Notes: generated by a model from the sequence alone, not told the origin. 64,000 bases of DNA from Armillaria gallica (GCA_037576215.1 JBANDB010000015.1:310001-374000), one strand, 5' to 3'. Counted from the first letter of the stretch, positions 26,167 to 39,065 are shown. Program-made: numbers and translations.

Positions 26167-27193
26167 ATGCACAGACTTAACTATCGGCATCAATATTGCA
26201 TATGCTGTAGCACCGTCACCGGCGCCAAGATGAATGACCATACCTCTACCAAGTTCAGCGACACCAGCACTGCTCCAGCATTACCAACGATGATGCCGAC
26301 AGCACGCGCATCTTCCTCTTACTCCAGCACTGTCAACAATGGCAACAATGCCCCCCGCGATGCTTTATCTCGCTCCAGCACTGTCCAGACTCAACAGGCT
26401 ACAGCCGCATCAATGCTTCTAACAGCAACTCTGCTAGCAACAGCGAAGATGGCGCCCACTCCAGCTCTGGCAGCGACCTCTCTTCCCTCATCGATGTCTC
26501 CGTTAACGATGATGCCTCCCACATCAACGATAACACTCGCACCAACAATAGTCTCGATGGCCTACGAAGCCATGGCGCCATTTTTGGATGAAATCAAGAC
26601 CGATCTTGTTCCTCGAAGCAACGGTGCGTTTCACATTCATGATTCAAATTGTACGATTTGACATTATCGGTCACATCAAGAGAACGGACGATGTGTTACG
26701 GAAGATGCGTCCACTACACAACGGATTCCCACAGAAATACAACACGCGCCATTCGCACGCACTCTAAAAACTGTCAAGGCGGCAGAACTATTCGCAAACA
26801 ACAGCCACTTGATGGATGAGGAAAGCGAATCAGATACTCATACAGAGCAACAAAACATGAGAAAGCGTGAGCCGCTGTTTGCTACCTGCAATCCAGAGAC
26901 CTAACTTCGATCATTTCAAGCATTCAAGGCTCGGGCGGATAAAAGCCTGGTGATCGTCAAGCAAGAAGCGGATGAGATCGTGCCACAAAAGGCTTCTGGA
27001 CCAAGTGCACTTGACATGTCGCTGGTGAAGAAAGAACATTGTATGTGTTCTTATCTACTAGAATATTGCACCAACGCTGACAACACGCTGCAAGCTTCTG
27101 GCTTGGGAGCAAGGAATCTGTCGCCCAGGAAAGAGCGCTGTATGTCCCTGACATGATTCAGAATTTGACGCCATTGATGTTCCAGTCAGATGA
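26167..27193 (+). CDS. Unknown Ser/Thr/Ala-rich protein (five exons)
   Basis: Exons 26167-26623, 26681-26866, 26921-27040, 27095-27139 and 27186-27193 join in phase 1 throughout to 271 residues. The introns are 46-57 bases, and the third intron carries a CTAAC branch-like site at 26901. The first exon is low-complexity (Ser, Thr, Ala, Pro, Met) and built from degenerate repeats of CTCCAGCACTG. Later exons are charged, with M-D-E-E-S-E-S-D, then K-Q-E-A-D-E-I-V and a basic end. No domain, signal peptide or membrane segment is seen. The low-complexity exon is open in more than one frame, so its frame is less certain than the later exons. Confidence 0.55.
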
Positions 27194-27640
27194 AGAGCCA
27201 GGACTTCGTGGACCGTGGTGCTTGCAAAACGTTTAGGGTTTCTTTCGAGACGTGAGTTCCCCCCTTTACCCCTCCTCTCGACCCGGACCTTGTCTCATTC
27301 TAATTTCGAAAACATATGTAGGGCCAGATTGATATATATCGTTAAGTTCGTTTAAGACGGCACTGAAAGTGTGGAACAGTTCAAATGTGACAATGTCGAC
27401 ACTACGGCATATCGCGGTATTAAAGAGAATGCGCAACTCGTTATGATTCAGCGAGAGGAGGACGAACAATGTCGAAGAGTAGCTGACTGCTGAAGAGCAC
27501 CGGTGTGTTTCTACGGTCTGAAAATTGTCGAGTGGTTACAATGTTGTGTGCCCATCTTTCTCAGGCCAATTGAAAGCGCATTTTTTGTCAATCATTGTCT
27601 AAGGGGCCACCAGCTGAGTACGAGTTCCTGTGGAACTTTC
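27194..27640. other. Intergenic, nothing recognised
   Basis: No protein-like frame on either strand. The right edge may contain the lost C-terminal part of the alcohol dehydrogenase pseudogene, but I see no clear match. Confidence 0.4.
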
Positions 27641-28330
27641 AAACTGTAAAATGAGGCATCCTCCCACTGATGGAGGCCTCGGCACCGAGCGACTGGCAGA
27701 GCTTCTTCTCCGCACTAGAGTTGATGTCGATACCGCGGAGAGACGAGCACGGGCGTATTGCACGGCAAGATGGTCGAGACCTCCTCCGACGCTGAGGAGG
27801 ATGGTCCAGCCACCTGCATTGGTCTAGCTGTACTTGATGGCGCGGTAAACTGTGACACCAGTGCAGAGAATGGAGGCAGCAGCGTCGGAGGGGAAGTCCT
27901 CTGGGATCGGGATGACGTGGTTGACATCGGAGACGACGTATTCGGTGAAGGTATCATTGACAGTGTAGCCGCTCGGCGCCGAGCTTGCACTGAGCGCAGT
28001 CTACAAATGTCATGGAGAGTTAGTAGCGGAAATAATAATGGGATGAGAATACGCACTTTCTTCAGGACCCTTTCATCAGTCCTCGCAGTTCACGTCAATG
28101 ACTCCCGCCTCACCAACTCCAACTGCGCCTGTGAGACTCTCGTCGATGCCCTCATTCTAACTACTTGTCCTAATACCAATAAAACCTGTACCACCGTTGC
28201 CAACCGCGGCGACACGGCACGTCTTACTGCACATCCTGTCATTGGCCATATTGAGGACACTATGATCAGACATTGCAACAGCTTCCAATTGCTATTTGGA
28301 TCCCCCAAGGGCCCCAAAAGATAATCAATG
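27641..28330 (-). pseudogene. Zinc-type alcohol dehydrogenase pseudogene
   Basis: On minus, 28000 downward reads like the middle of fungal medium-chain alcohol dehydrogenase: GYTVNDTFTEYVV, then VIPIPEDFPSDAAASILC, TGVTVYRAIKYS, a degraded dinucleotide-binding loop (VGGGLDHLAVQYARA) and, after a frameshift near 27745, GIDINSSAEKKLCQSLGAEA. A TAG at 27826-27824 interrupts K-Y-S/T-N-A-G. Upstream of an intron (28056-28001), decayed sequence to about 28330 has two adjacent stops and only weak likeness to the zinc-binding part. The C-terminal third is absent. It is clearly inactive. Confidence 0.75.
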
Positions 28331-30337
28331 ATCATTTAGCCCTGGCCAGCATATTCCTTTGAGGATAATAAAAATGGAGGAGGGGTAAGATATGGGGACA
28401 GCAAAGGTATAATAAGAGTATAGGACTCGGACTCTGCCACTCGAATGTGATGGCCATCAAATGCTAGTCATTCTTCTCATTTGACGTAACCTTGTTAAGG
28501 TCCCGGTGTCCATCTGTCTTCGCGAATACCAGAGAAATGAGGGCGTGTGTACACTTTGTTCAAGGTGCGGTGACTAAAACTTATCATGAAGGTCCATCGT
28601 CAAATGACAGGATCCTGGAAAGCTGAAGCGTTCTGATCACTTAGTGCTTCGTAGGCTGCTCGAATAGCTACTGAGAGCAGTAGGGTTCCAGAGGACGACC
28701 AACGTGGAGCGACTTGAGCTGTATTCGTTTGGAAAAAGACGCGCAGGATGATATCCCAACCACGGGCAACCAATTCGAACGTATAGATGGCCGAATGAAA
28801 ATGACATTATACGGCACATCCAGCCACTCAAGGAAGAACAGTTTCCTTCGGTCCATGTACAGTTGTAAGTGTAATATTGCTTGATGTCCTTTGTAAAAGG
28901 CTGATTAATTTAGGAGGCGCCTATTTCTAGGGTGGGCGTATCTTCCGTAAGTCGGGCGTAATGACTTTTAGCCGCTTGCCTTGTTGATCTGAACGATATC
29001 TTATGTACAGACATTGTTATCCGTGTTCAGAGGAACAAGGGATTCGCCGACTCCAAGGTGTCTGTGCTGATGACAGCATACTTGACTTTGAGGTAGGTGT
29101 ATTCTCATTACAGACGCCAATGTGATGTCCAAAGATATGTTCCGAGCATCTGAAACCTTCTTCATAGCGGGTTTCTCATAACTATTCAGATAGTCCGAGA
29201 TTCATCAAGGGTCCGGACTGTATGCTGTCCTACGAAGGATTGACCGTAGTAGATCCCGGCGTGTTACGGCAATTTTCCCTGCATCATCTTTAGATGACCG
29301 TAAGCGCTCCCGTTCGTTGACAAACCATTCAGTTCTGATGCTGCCGTAGTGTCTGTATAAGTCGATCATCTTTCCTCCAGCAACGTTGTCGACAGGAATA
29401 GCAACAGTGAAGCTTGCTGCCCGCCTTTTTGCTATCTACAGTTGCAGTTTGAGATGGTCCGCTTTTGTGCGAAATCGATTGACGCTGAACATTCGAGCAC
29501 CTTAACCCAACACCGCCTAGATCATAATCAATACCTCCACGGCGCATGTGGCTCCGCACATGATGAAAAGCACCAGTTCATATGTGATTCGCTGGTAATT
29601 TTACGCATCGTCATAGACCCGCCTACTGGATTCGCAGTGCTTCGGACCCTGGTCTTGGCTGCGGGAGTCACCTCAGCATTTTCTTTTGCTATCTCAAGCT
29701 TACTACAGTGAACATCAATTTACGGCGTCCATCAGCGACCTATGCCAGAATCAATCAACCTCGCCTCATTCCCAGATGAGATTATCAATCACCGTGAGAT
29801 TCCGGGTTTGCAAGATATGTTTCTTTCCATCCGGCTTCTCCATTACAGCCCTGCGCCATCACACCTGAGCCTTGACTGGCTTTTCCTCGTCAACACCGTA
29901 TTCCCCCCTACGTAGTCCTCCTAGTCTAACCATCGGATTGAGCCACCATCCGTTACCGACCATACACCGCCTTTCGCTGACGCCTTTGGTCTGCACATTT
30001 ACGAGTCTTACAGCCAAGTCACAGGGCTGTATTGGTTGCAGGCGTGTATGCTAATATAACCAGTGATAATGGATCTCTGTGCACATGATACGGCAGCTAT
30101 CAGAACTGCGCATTCCTTCCTTGAAGCGCTGCTACCCAAGTACGGCTATCAACAAGTTACTGCGGTAATTCACGGTATCGCTTGAATTGCTCAGTGTTCG
30201 ATACGTATATGGATATCGGCGCGTAGGGTGGCTTAAAGGCATGATCTATCATGTGACAACTATGTTCTGTCAAATTCGAGGCTGTTATGCCTTGACTAGT
30301 GACTCATTATCCGTCTGACTGACAGTCTGATTGAAGG
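28331..30337. other. No gene resolved
   Basis: Short open frames and splice-like signals only. A possible exon at 29011-29092 plus reads RNKGFADSKVSVLMTAYLTL between an acceptor and a GTAGGT donor, faintly like a cytosolic loop of fungal seven-helix proteins, but no partner exons were found. The last part should contain the promoter of the second HET gene. Confidence 0.35.
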
Positions 30338-32225
30338 ATGGAACTAATGGATAAGGATGAGGGTACGTATTGATTTCCTTTGTTTTGCTCATACACCCCG
30401 ACTAAGGAAAGTCTGCAGTCGAAGGCTACCGAGTCATGGTCGGCGGACTGGCTACGAAAATGAAAAACAGCACACCCGCGCACCTGCGCGACTGGCTGTA
30501 CACAGTAGTATTAGTAAGTATGTCCTAAAGTAGCAAAAGAACACTTCATAACATCTCTACTATGCAAAGCTCCCCGAGGTGACAATCTCCGCCCGCACTG
30601 AGATCAACCAGGCGGAAGAGGAGATTATCATCCCATTACAACGGACCTACATCGGCAGAAAACTTGTGATATCGGTCTCCCTCGCCGACACTCCCTGCGC
30701 TATGTTCGGTGCCCTGCGCCTCTTAAACCGACTCAACCTCATCCTCGGAACATGGTACACCATGAACACCCCATCGTTACCCTCCCTTCTTGAAGATTGC
30801 ATCACGAAGGAATATGACTTTGGTACTGCCTACAGCCGTCTTCGTGCGGTGTGGTACACTGAGGACTGGAATACCGTCCAGGACGAACTACGCGGCTGCG
30901 AGGCTGAGGACCAGGAGGAGCGACGAAACGCGGTGTATGGAAACGGTAGTGTCAATCCGGGCACGCATCCTCGGCGTGTCTGGGATCTGTACGGCAATCG
31001 TGTTGTACCAATCTGGACTACTGGTGAGAAATATCCACATGCGATATCACATGCTTGGGTGGATGAGAATGATCGCATGGACATGTGGACGCCCATCAAT
31101 GGACGCGAATGGTCCGTGCCTATTCCGAAGGATGCCAACCTTGACCTGATCCGCATTGAGATGCTAAATAAGGGCTTGGAGTACGTGTGGTTGGATGTGC
31201 TGTGTTTAAGGCAGAAAGGAGGGCCAAGGGAGGATCTGCGTGCGGAGGAGTGGAAGCTGGATGTGCCCACCATTGGATCGATCTATGGCATTAAGAAGGT
31301 GCACTGTTACCTGAGTGGGCTAGGGCGGCCTCTCCGTGTGACAGAGGACTACTTTGACGGTGATCGTTGCTGGTTTAATCGCGCCTGGACGCTGCAGGAG
31401 ATTGGATTCGATGGTTATGAAATTTGCGGAGTTACTCCTGATGGCCCACTGGACGCGAAGCCGGACAAGGACGGGAAATATGACACTGCGGTTCTGACGA
31501 CATTCCACCAGAAGCTGCGGGACCTGAAACGCTTGGACTTCAAAACATTTGACGTGCTGGACGAGATGCGGTGCCGGGTTTCGACGAACCCGGTGGATAA
31601 GATTGCAGGGATGGCAATCCTTCTGATGTCATCCAGAATACCAGCATACTACGAGAGCCAGTCTCTCGAGGATGCATGGACAGCCTTCATGCATACAACC
31701 GGTGGCGAAATGCGGGGTGATCTATTCTTTTTTTATCCTGAACCGGGAAATGCAGGTGCAAAATGGCGACCGTCATGGAACCAAGTCATGGAGAAGTCTC
31801 TGTCTAAACATGATGGACAGTGGACCTTATATTTGGGTCTTTGGAAGCATGAAGCGACCGATGTTGATCGATGTGAGGGGTTCTGCGTTGAAAGCGGATT
31901 TGTGCGGGGGTTGGCTGTATTAGGCTTGCCAGGAACGCATAGACATGGGGAGTTGCTTGTTGAAGACGCGCACAGGATACAGCACGTGTTCAACATTACT
32001 GCAATGCACCAGTACCCCATACCCGACGACACGTATACACTGATCGGACCCAAGAAAGAATCATGGCCGCCCATCGAGCACAGGCGCTGGGTACAGTGGG
32101 TAGTCGGGCGAAGACTGTCGGATGAGAGCTTCGAGAAACTATCAGTGTTGACAATGGCCGGAGACGCGGCAAAAAGATTGTTGGATGTCACAGGCAGAGA
32201 AGAGCGAGTAAGTATTCTAGTATAA
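30338..32225 (+). CDS. HET-domain protein, copy 2 (three exons)
   Basis: Paralog of the gene at 743. Exons 30338-30362, 30419-30513 and 30570-32225; introns of 56 bases each. ATG 30338 is preceded by an in-frame TGA, which supports this start, and the joins match those of copy 1. The HET signature is intact (AISHAWVDENDR, VWLDVLCLRQ, CWFNRAWTLQEI). From there to the C-terminus the two proteins are nearly the same, while the first 150 or so residues share only about half their positions by eye and the short leader exons differ almost completely. The gene is open and probably functional; the role in non-self recognition is inferred from the family. Confidence 0.83.
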
Positions 32226-32410
32226 TGTAGGTACACACTTTGTGGTCTTCTTCACGAGTCTATATTCCTGACTCGAACAGCTATTGAATCCATCACTAGG
32301 TTACCAGTTCTACATTCATCCTAGTTCTTTGCTGGATAGATGATTAAGCAGGACTGTTTTTGTAGATCACGAGCAATGCAGCCTGTTGTAGAATACCAAC
32401 AGAAAAGCTA

Positions 32411-32543
32411 TAATGTTGCTACGTCGACTTTGCCAAATACACAGGGAATTTAACCTGTGTGTCGGTGAGCAGCGAGCAGACTATGAGAGAAGGGAGTAGC
32501 TACCGACATTACCGGGAGACCTCCAAGATGATTTACCCTAGCT
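32411..32543. mobile_element. Short insert absent from the other duplicate (MITE-like)
   Basis: Copy A reads directly from AGAAAAGCTA into TGAGACACATTC, while copy B carries 133 extra bases there. The insert is bordered by AGCT on both sides (32407-32410 and 32540-32543) and contains the inverted pair CACAGG/CCTGTG. A small non-autonomous element is likely; loss from copy A is the alternative. Confidence 0.45.
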
Positions 32544-34676
32544 CTTAGACACATTCTTATCCTTCGATGGTCGAAAGTTGGTGTAGAAGTTGAGATTCAA
32601 AGTTTTTCGTCGGCGAGAGCTTTCGGGAGCCTATTCTTCTTTCATTCAAGACCAAAGTTGGTGAGATGAGTCGAGATGAGTGATCTGCAGGAACGAGAGA
32701 TGAGAATTGGACAGAAATGGCTAGCGCGAGGATCAGATCTCAGCTAGGTATGAAAGAGAGTGTATACGTATCGACAACGTGTCTATTGGCACTCGCTGTG
32801 ATTCTAAACCAGACGGCATGAAAATAATACAAATTCTTTCTCCTTCCAAGTTGCTGATTTTTCGTTCCCTTCTACAGGCTTCCCGCAGCTGTGGACAAGG
32901 GAAACCTACGCGGGGTAGACAACATGGCATAGGAACGACACAGAAGGCGGGTTTTCCTGGCACCTAACGCCGGTGTTGCCATTAACGATCACAACCACAT
33001 AAAAGAGAGGCACACCTTCGAAATGAGACATAGAGCAAGTGGAGTCGCATGTACTGGATACACTAGAACGTATCTTGGGGTATGAGCAGTACAAGCCTTC
33101 AGTGAGCCGGATATTGATGCAACGCAAGAGTGCGTACACAGAGCCACGGCATTAAGAGCAGCAAATAGAGTGGCGAACTCTGAAATGATCATGATGAAAG
33201 AATCGAAGAATCGAAATAGGAAACCCGTAATCTTCGCCGTTCCATTCCACCTAGACGGATTATCTGGCAAAGTTCAGTGGTCACCGCGTGATATCAAAGA
33301 GGGCGCGACTTTTAGACAACACTCTGGTATACCACAAACAGAAAAGAGGCAGAGATTGAGCGCTTAGACTGCTGCAAGACTGAGCATGGACGTGAGCAAA
33401 GAAAAGGTCTCACCCCACGAACACACCAGCTAAGCCGAGTTTTCCAGGTACACTCAGAAGGTCTGTCATTAACAACCGACCGTATCGAGTATCATCAGGC
33501 CGGTGGAAGAAAGCCTTCCACGCAAGGAATGTAGGAGGAACAACTTCCTTCGCTTTTGCCATGAATCTTATCCTTCACTGTGAGACGTCGGCGACGGCAT
33601 CAAGGAAGTTGAAGGTCCAAAATGATGCCTTACCATGATTTCTTTGAGCTACCGACTTTGGGTTTTTGTGTCGCAGTCAAAAGTGTAAAAATCGGTGTAT
33701 CGAGCAGCCAATGTAAAATGAATATCACGGGAAGCAATGTGGATCAGCAGCAAGCCGAGGGACCTAAAGCAGGAATCAGTTATCAGTTATCAAGAATGCG
33801 ACCGAGGCAGGAGTGATGTACGTACCAGTGATAGAACTTCGCATCCGCCTCACTGATAATCGTCCCACAAGCCGAGCATGTCGCCATAACCTGACTATAT
33901 GCGTGTTGTGAACGAGATCTGTTCCTTGGTGAGTGATGAACAGCACTGACAAGAGTGATACCTACCGTACCCTGTTCCAACGAGAATCTGAAGACGTAAA
34001 TTCTCTCTACCTTTCCCAGTGTTGTCGTCGTGGAAAATATATCGATATCGCGACTACCGTGGAACGAGGCGATAGCTCAAAACGGCCTGCTAGTCGACTA
34101 TGAATAAAGCAGCATTGTCCAGAGCCACTGCCGTACCATCCGGATACATAAAGTCGTCTATCGTTTACCCTGCTACCTCGGAGTTTCGATGCGACGGTCT
34201 TGTACAAGCAAGGGCCATGTACCCGAGAACGAAGCGGCCACCGCCAAATCGTGATCAGAAAGTATCGAGGGCGATCTCTATGGCGACGTTGAGGAGTTCT
34301 CCCTGGACAGGGATGGATAGGTTAGGATCGGGGGCAGCATGGTGATCGTTGTGGACATGATGGACATCGGAGTCTAAATAGTTTTGGGCCGGCCCGCTGA
34401 ATGCCGCCATCCAGGTGTCGGTTCCCAGAAGACAGTGCGCGCTTGGCATTTGTATACGCTACTGTAACCTGTAGCCATGACGTAGGCATTCTTGAAGAGG
34501 TGGCATCGGAGAGGCGCATAGAAGCCAGAGGTGCTGTATCCAATAGTGAGTCTAACGCTATGGTCTAAACATCCACAAAGAGACAACATGGAGATACTGG
34601 ATAGCGAGCTGTGTTAGGCTCGTCAATTCATACATCAATGGAGTTGGAACTGGTGCACGTACCTGTCGATGCAAGG

Positions 34677-34691
34677 AACGAACAACCAAAC
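34677..34691. repeat. LINE target-site duplication, left copy
   Basis: AACGAACAACCAAAC, identical to 39051-39065, directly before the 26-T run that is the poly(A) tail of the minus-strand LINE. Confidence 0.9.
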
Positions 34692-37600
34692 TTTTTTTTT
34701 TTTTTTTTTTTTTTTTTGGTGGAGCAAAGAATCATTCGCAGCTGATCAAGTCAGCCCGTTTGAACGCTATGAAGATGGGAATCGCACCCATTGAGAACCA
34801 CCCCGAGGAAATGCATTTACGCACGGTTCCAAAACCAGTGTGGGACTCGGGCCGGTTCATCGCAAGCGTCCACGCGGACGCTTCCTCACCGGCTCAATAC
34901 CCACTAAAACCTCGGTATTACCAATCCAGTCATCGGGCAACTCATTGTTCTGCAGGAGAACACCATTCCATGTCCTCAAGACTAGGTCTCGTCGCAGCGC
35001 CTTGTTTCCAAATCTTGCGACGTTCGTTGCCATGCAATCTTGTGCCAGACGATTATTTAGGGCCTGGACCCACCTATTACGGATCTCTCTGGGGCTATGC
35101 CAATCCCCCGGCGAGTCGTCTCCTCTCTGTATTCTGCGTTCACATCTAAACTTCCAGATTAGATGGGCCGATTCTGACACAATGATCTGGTATAGACGCG
35201 ATCTTTCAGTAACGATTTTCCCTTTATCGTTCCTGAAGCATGATAACCCACAGGCAAGAACCTTCCCCAGGGTTATTCTCGGCCACGAGGCATTCTTTTT
35301 CTGCCAAAGTTCCTCAGCTAGCGACCATATTATTGACTGCCCTGGGATTTCGCACTCTGTTAGGATGTGTGCCATTGTCTCTGTAACTCCGCACTTGGGG
35401 CAGGTCGACCGTGTTTCGTAGCCTGGTATGTTCTCCCAGTATTTTCCTATTTTAAAGGCGCCATGCATCGTTTTCCACAGGAACTCCCTAATATTCCTCG
35501 AGATGGATTTCTTCCGCATGGAACGCCAGATTTTTTCATCCGTGGGTAGTATACTACCTAGGTCTTTGGCCGCCCACCTGGTGATGTCTAGATTTACTTC
35601 CATTGTCTGTCGTGTCACCGGTTTTTTCCTTGAACAAATTCCGGCAGACAGTGTCGCTTGAGAAATAGCATTGAGTTTCACCCCAGAGACTGTAAATTTT
35701 TTGGGATACACGTAGTCGACCTCGTCGGAAGTATCCTTCTGAGCGCCTGCCAAAGCCAGCTCTCTAGCTTTGTTAGCGCCTACCATGTCGTCCCCATTCT
35801 CGATCGTCTGGAACACTATTCTGCTGCCTTGTAGACGCAATCGGGCTGCTACGGCACGGAGCAGATCGCTGTTCGCGACTCCTATCCAGCCTCTATCTTC
35901 CCAGCTCTTTAGTCGAGAGCACAGTGCTTGGACGAGGGACTTTGAAGATGTTTTCATTACTATCTGTGTTGATGTACCCTCTATGCTCATTCGTTCTAGA
36001 ACAGCTCGTAGCTCTCCAGCGTATGTTGTTTTTTCAGTGTCTGGGAGACAGAAACTCATATTGCGGTCGTCACCATGCCCATACCAAACACCTGCACCTA
36101 CTTGCGCATTGTCTGCGCCCTCGTTTATGCAGGCACCACTGATCCATGCCGTGGATATGTCCGAGTTATTATCCAGACTCAATCTGCGGCTTGCTCTCGT
36201 ATTTGATTGGCCCTGTGGGTCCGTAAATACCCTGAATCCATCGGAAAGGTCATGAACGTCATCTATTAACGGGTCAAAGATAACACCATCACTAATGGTA
36301 GCAGCCCCCTGCTGTGCGAACAGACCGTCATTCGGTGGAATATACCTCGGGTCCCATTTCCTTTGAAGGCGGTTAAGTAACTTTTCGGCTGCTCTAACAC
36401 ACTGCTGGGTTTGTTCGCAGCCAAAGTCTCGTCGGTCCCTGCTACACCCAGTGCAGGAGCACCTCCCTTTGTCCTTGTGCATGGGATTTGACTTGCGCTG
36501 TACTATCTCCCACGCATCTCTAACTGTTTGGACCAAGTGTCTGCGCCTTAGGCATTTACATGCCTTCGACTTATTTAATTTCCGGATCTCTGGTTCCAGC
36601 CCAAGGTGATCCCATACTGGAATGTCCAGCAGGACATCTAGTGGGGGTGCTGCTATCTCAAGGCGAACCCCATGTCTCTTCGCTACTTTGAGTAAGGACT
36701 TCGCATCTTCTGGTAGCTTGCACCCCTTTCCGGTGCTGATTGTCCAGTCTTGCAGGAATGTATTAGCTGGGATACTGTTGTCCACTCCATCCTTTTTTAT
36801 CTGCCTGTTTATCAAGGCGTCCATCACAAAAGCCCATGCTGCTCGGTCGTGGGATAGGTTTAGATAACCTTGTACCCACGTGAGGGCAATTGCTTCATTT
36901 CTCGAAGGTATGTCAAGTACCTTCTTGCCTCCTCTGTTAATGTCTTCATATAACATGTCTAGGCTTACGGGGGGAGGTCCATCACTATCCCACATGAATT
37001 TACGTACTTTGCCTACTAGCGCCTTCTCAATGGGTTTCGGCATTCCTTGCGCCTTAGTTAGGAATTGTGTCATGCCTCCTACAATCATCCCTATTATGAG
37101 ACGACGACCTTCAATTGTTGGGTGGCTTCTTTCCCACTGTTCAAGGCTCTGATCAATCTTTTCCAGAACTCTACCCCATGGCTCGGAGTTGTCAACATTG
37201 TTACCAATTTGCGCTCCAAGGATTCGTTCCGAGTCGCCATCTATAGTGATCCTCACGGAATCTGGTATTGACTGTTGATTAGCATTCAGTTTTCTTGTGG
37301 CAATAACTTCATCACGGTAAGCCTTAGTACCAATTGGGATTACAGCTGTCTTGCCGATATTAAACTTTGCGTTAGATGCACGACACCATACACCTGAAAT
37401 TTCCTGTAGCTTTGAGAATTCATCCTCCTGAGCCAGGAAAACTGTTGTATTGTCGGCGAATAGAGATGTCAAGACTCTGTCCCTGAGATTAGGTACTGAG
37501 AACCCTTTTAGATCTGAGTTACGGAGCATGGCTGCTAATGGTTCAATAGCAAGGTCAAACAATAGACATGAGAGGGGGTCTCCTTGACGGACACCTCTAG

Positions 37601-39050
37601 TCACACGGAAAGGCGAGCTTAATTCCCCATTTATCATGACTACTGTTGTAGCATATGTATACAGCGACTTAATTGTCTTGATGAAATGTTCAGGGATGTT
37701 GAAGGCTCTCAAGGTCTCCCAGAGATAAATATGTGAGATTTTGTCATAGGCCTTTTCTTGGTCAAGAGCAACAATTGCTCCATTTGTCTCAGTGACTTCC
37801 GCAAAGTCTACCATGAGCTTTGCCAGTTTAATCTGGTCAAATATGCTGCGTCCCGGTACAAACCCAGCCTGGTTACCATGAATTAGGTAGGGGGCGACTT
37901 GTGCCAGTTTTATAGCCATCGTCTTCGTCATTGTTTTATAGTCAGTATTTAGGACTGTAATTGGGTGATAATTCCCAGCATCTCGTCTGTCACCTTTCTT
38001 ATACAATGGGCAAAGCCATCCATCAGCAAAACCAGACTCAGGTTCGACGCCGAACCTTTCAATATCATTAAAGACAGTGGTCAAGATCCAAATTATGTTG
38101 GCGACAGGTTTGCTAAATCTATCACGTGACAGATATCTATTCTGCAGGCATCTCCAGAATTCGTTGGGCAAGCCGTCACCTCCGGCTGCAGTCCCATTCT
38201 TGGCATATTTTACTGCAATGTCCACATTCTCCTCTTTTATGAACTGTGCAAAGTCAGACTTGTCCTCTCTATATAACTGCGTTGGAACATTCCTCAGGAC
38301 TGATTCAATAACTCCTGAACGTACTTCATTTGGGTTGGAGAATTCGTACTCATTTTGTAGCTCCTCGTGGTAGTTCCTCATGAGCTTGGCCATTCTGTCA
38401 GATCTATCCTCAGATCGGTCCATACCAGGAACATTCAAGCAGGCTATCGTGTCTCAAGGAGAGCGAGCTTTACTAATCGTAGTCCAATATTTGCATATAG
38501 TCTCGCCTTCTAGCCTGTTCCGAGTAGAAGCAGCTAATTTCACTTTATCGCCTGTTTTCTTCTGTAGACTCGCAATTTCATTCTGGAAGTGCGCTGCTTG
38601 CAACAGCCTCTCTTCCTCATCCAAGTCACTATTGTTCAGAACATCAAGAGTTAGCTTTTCAAGACTCTCTATCTTGGCTTTCATTTTTGGGACTGATGTT
38701 TTTAGGTGATTTCTGATAAGGCAGACAGTCCTTGTCTTAGCCTCTCTGTGGATCATCTGTGGATTTTCTGTCGCAGTACGGTTATACTTTGTTCTCTCTA
38801 TTCTGTCCTGGGCTTCTACCCATACTTCGTCAATCTGTTCCATTAATGGCTTGATTTTCAGAACGTAGAGGAAAGGGCTTAGTGTCCATCTCCCTCGTCC
38901 AATAAATGGGGCCTCCAAACATGATAGTTTTACAGATACTAGTCTGTGGTCTGTCGAAATAGGGGGGTCCTCAACACGCCAGTCTCGGCATAATTCAAAT
39001 AAGTTTTCAGACAGATATATTCTATCGATCCGGGACCTTGAACCCGTAGC
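34692..39050 (-). mobile_element. 5'-truncated LINE (Tad1-like, with RNase H)
   Basis: About 4.36 kb on minus, beginning with a 26-T run (the poly(A) tail) and ending inside the endonuclease domain. A 15-base perfect target duplication flanks it, and the other duplicate has the unfilled site. The order endonuclease end, reverse transcriptase, RNase H, then C-terminal zinc finger fits Tad1-type elements of fungi. ORF1 and most of the endonuclease are missing, as expected after incomplete target-primed reverse transcription. Confidence 0.93.
34857..39050 (-). pseudogene. LINE ORF2: endonuclease end, reverse transcriptase, RNase H
   Basis: One reading frame runs from 39050 to a stop at 34857, broken only by TGA at 38456-38454. 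It starts with the tail of an AP-type endonuclease (SRIDRIYLSENL, STDHRLVSVKL), passes a helical linker, then reverse transcriptase blocks (YHPITVLNTDYK, IVALDQEKAYD, GVRQGDPLSCLLFDLAIEPL). The catalytic block reads FADNTTVF where F-A-D-D is expected; the second Asp codon is AAT (37451-37449). An RNase H domain follows (VGAGVWYG, TTYAGELRAVLE, then a Lys-rich end), and then a CPKCG/H/C zinc finger. The stop and the Asp-to-Asn change both fit C-to-T at CpG. The copy cannot be active. Confidence 0.9.
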
Positions 39051-39065
39051 AACGAACAACCAAAC
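39051..39065. repeat. LINE target-site duplication, right copy
   Basis: AACGAACAACCAAAC, matching 34677-34691, immediately outside the truncated 5' end of the element. Confidence 0.9.

Noticed and set aside
27758..28324. 188-codon plus-strand open frame
   Set aside because: It is the antisense shadow of the alcohol dehydrogenase pseudogene, whose motifs are clear on minus.
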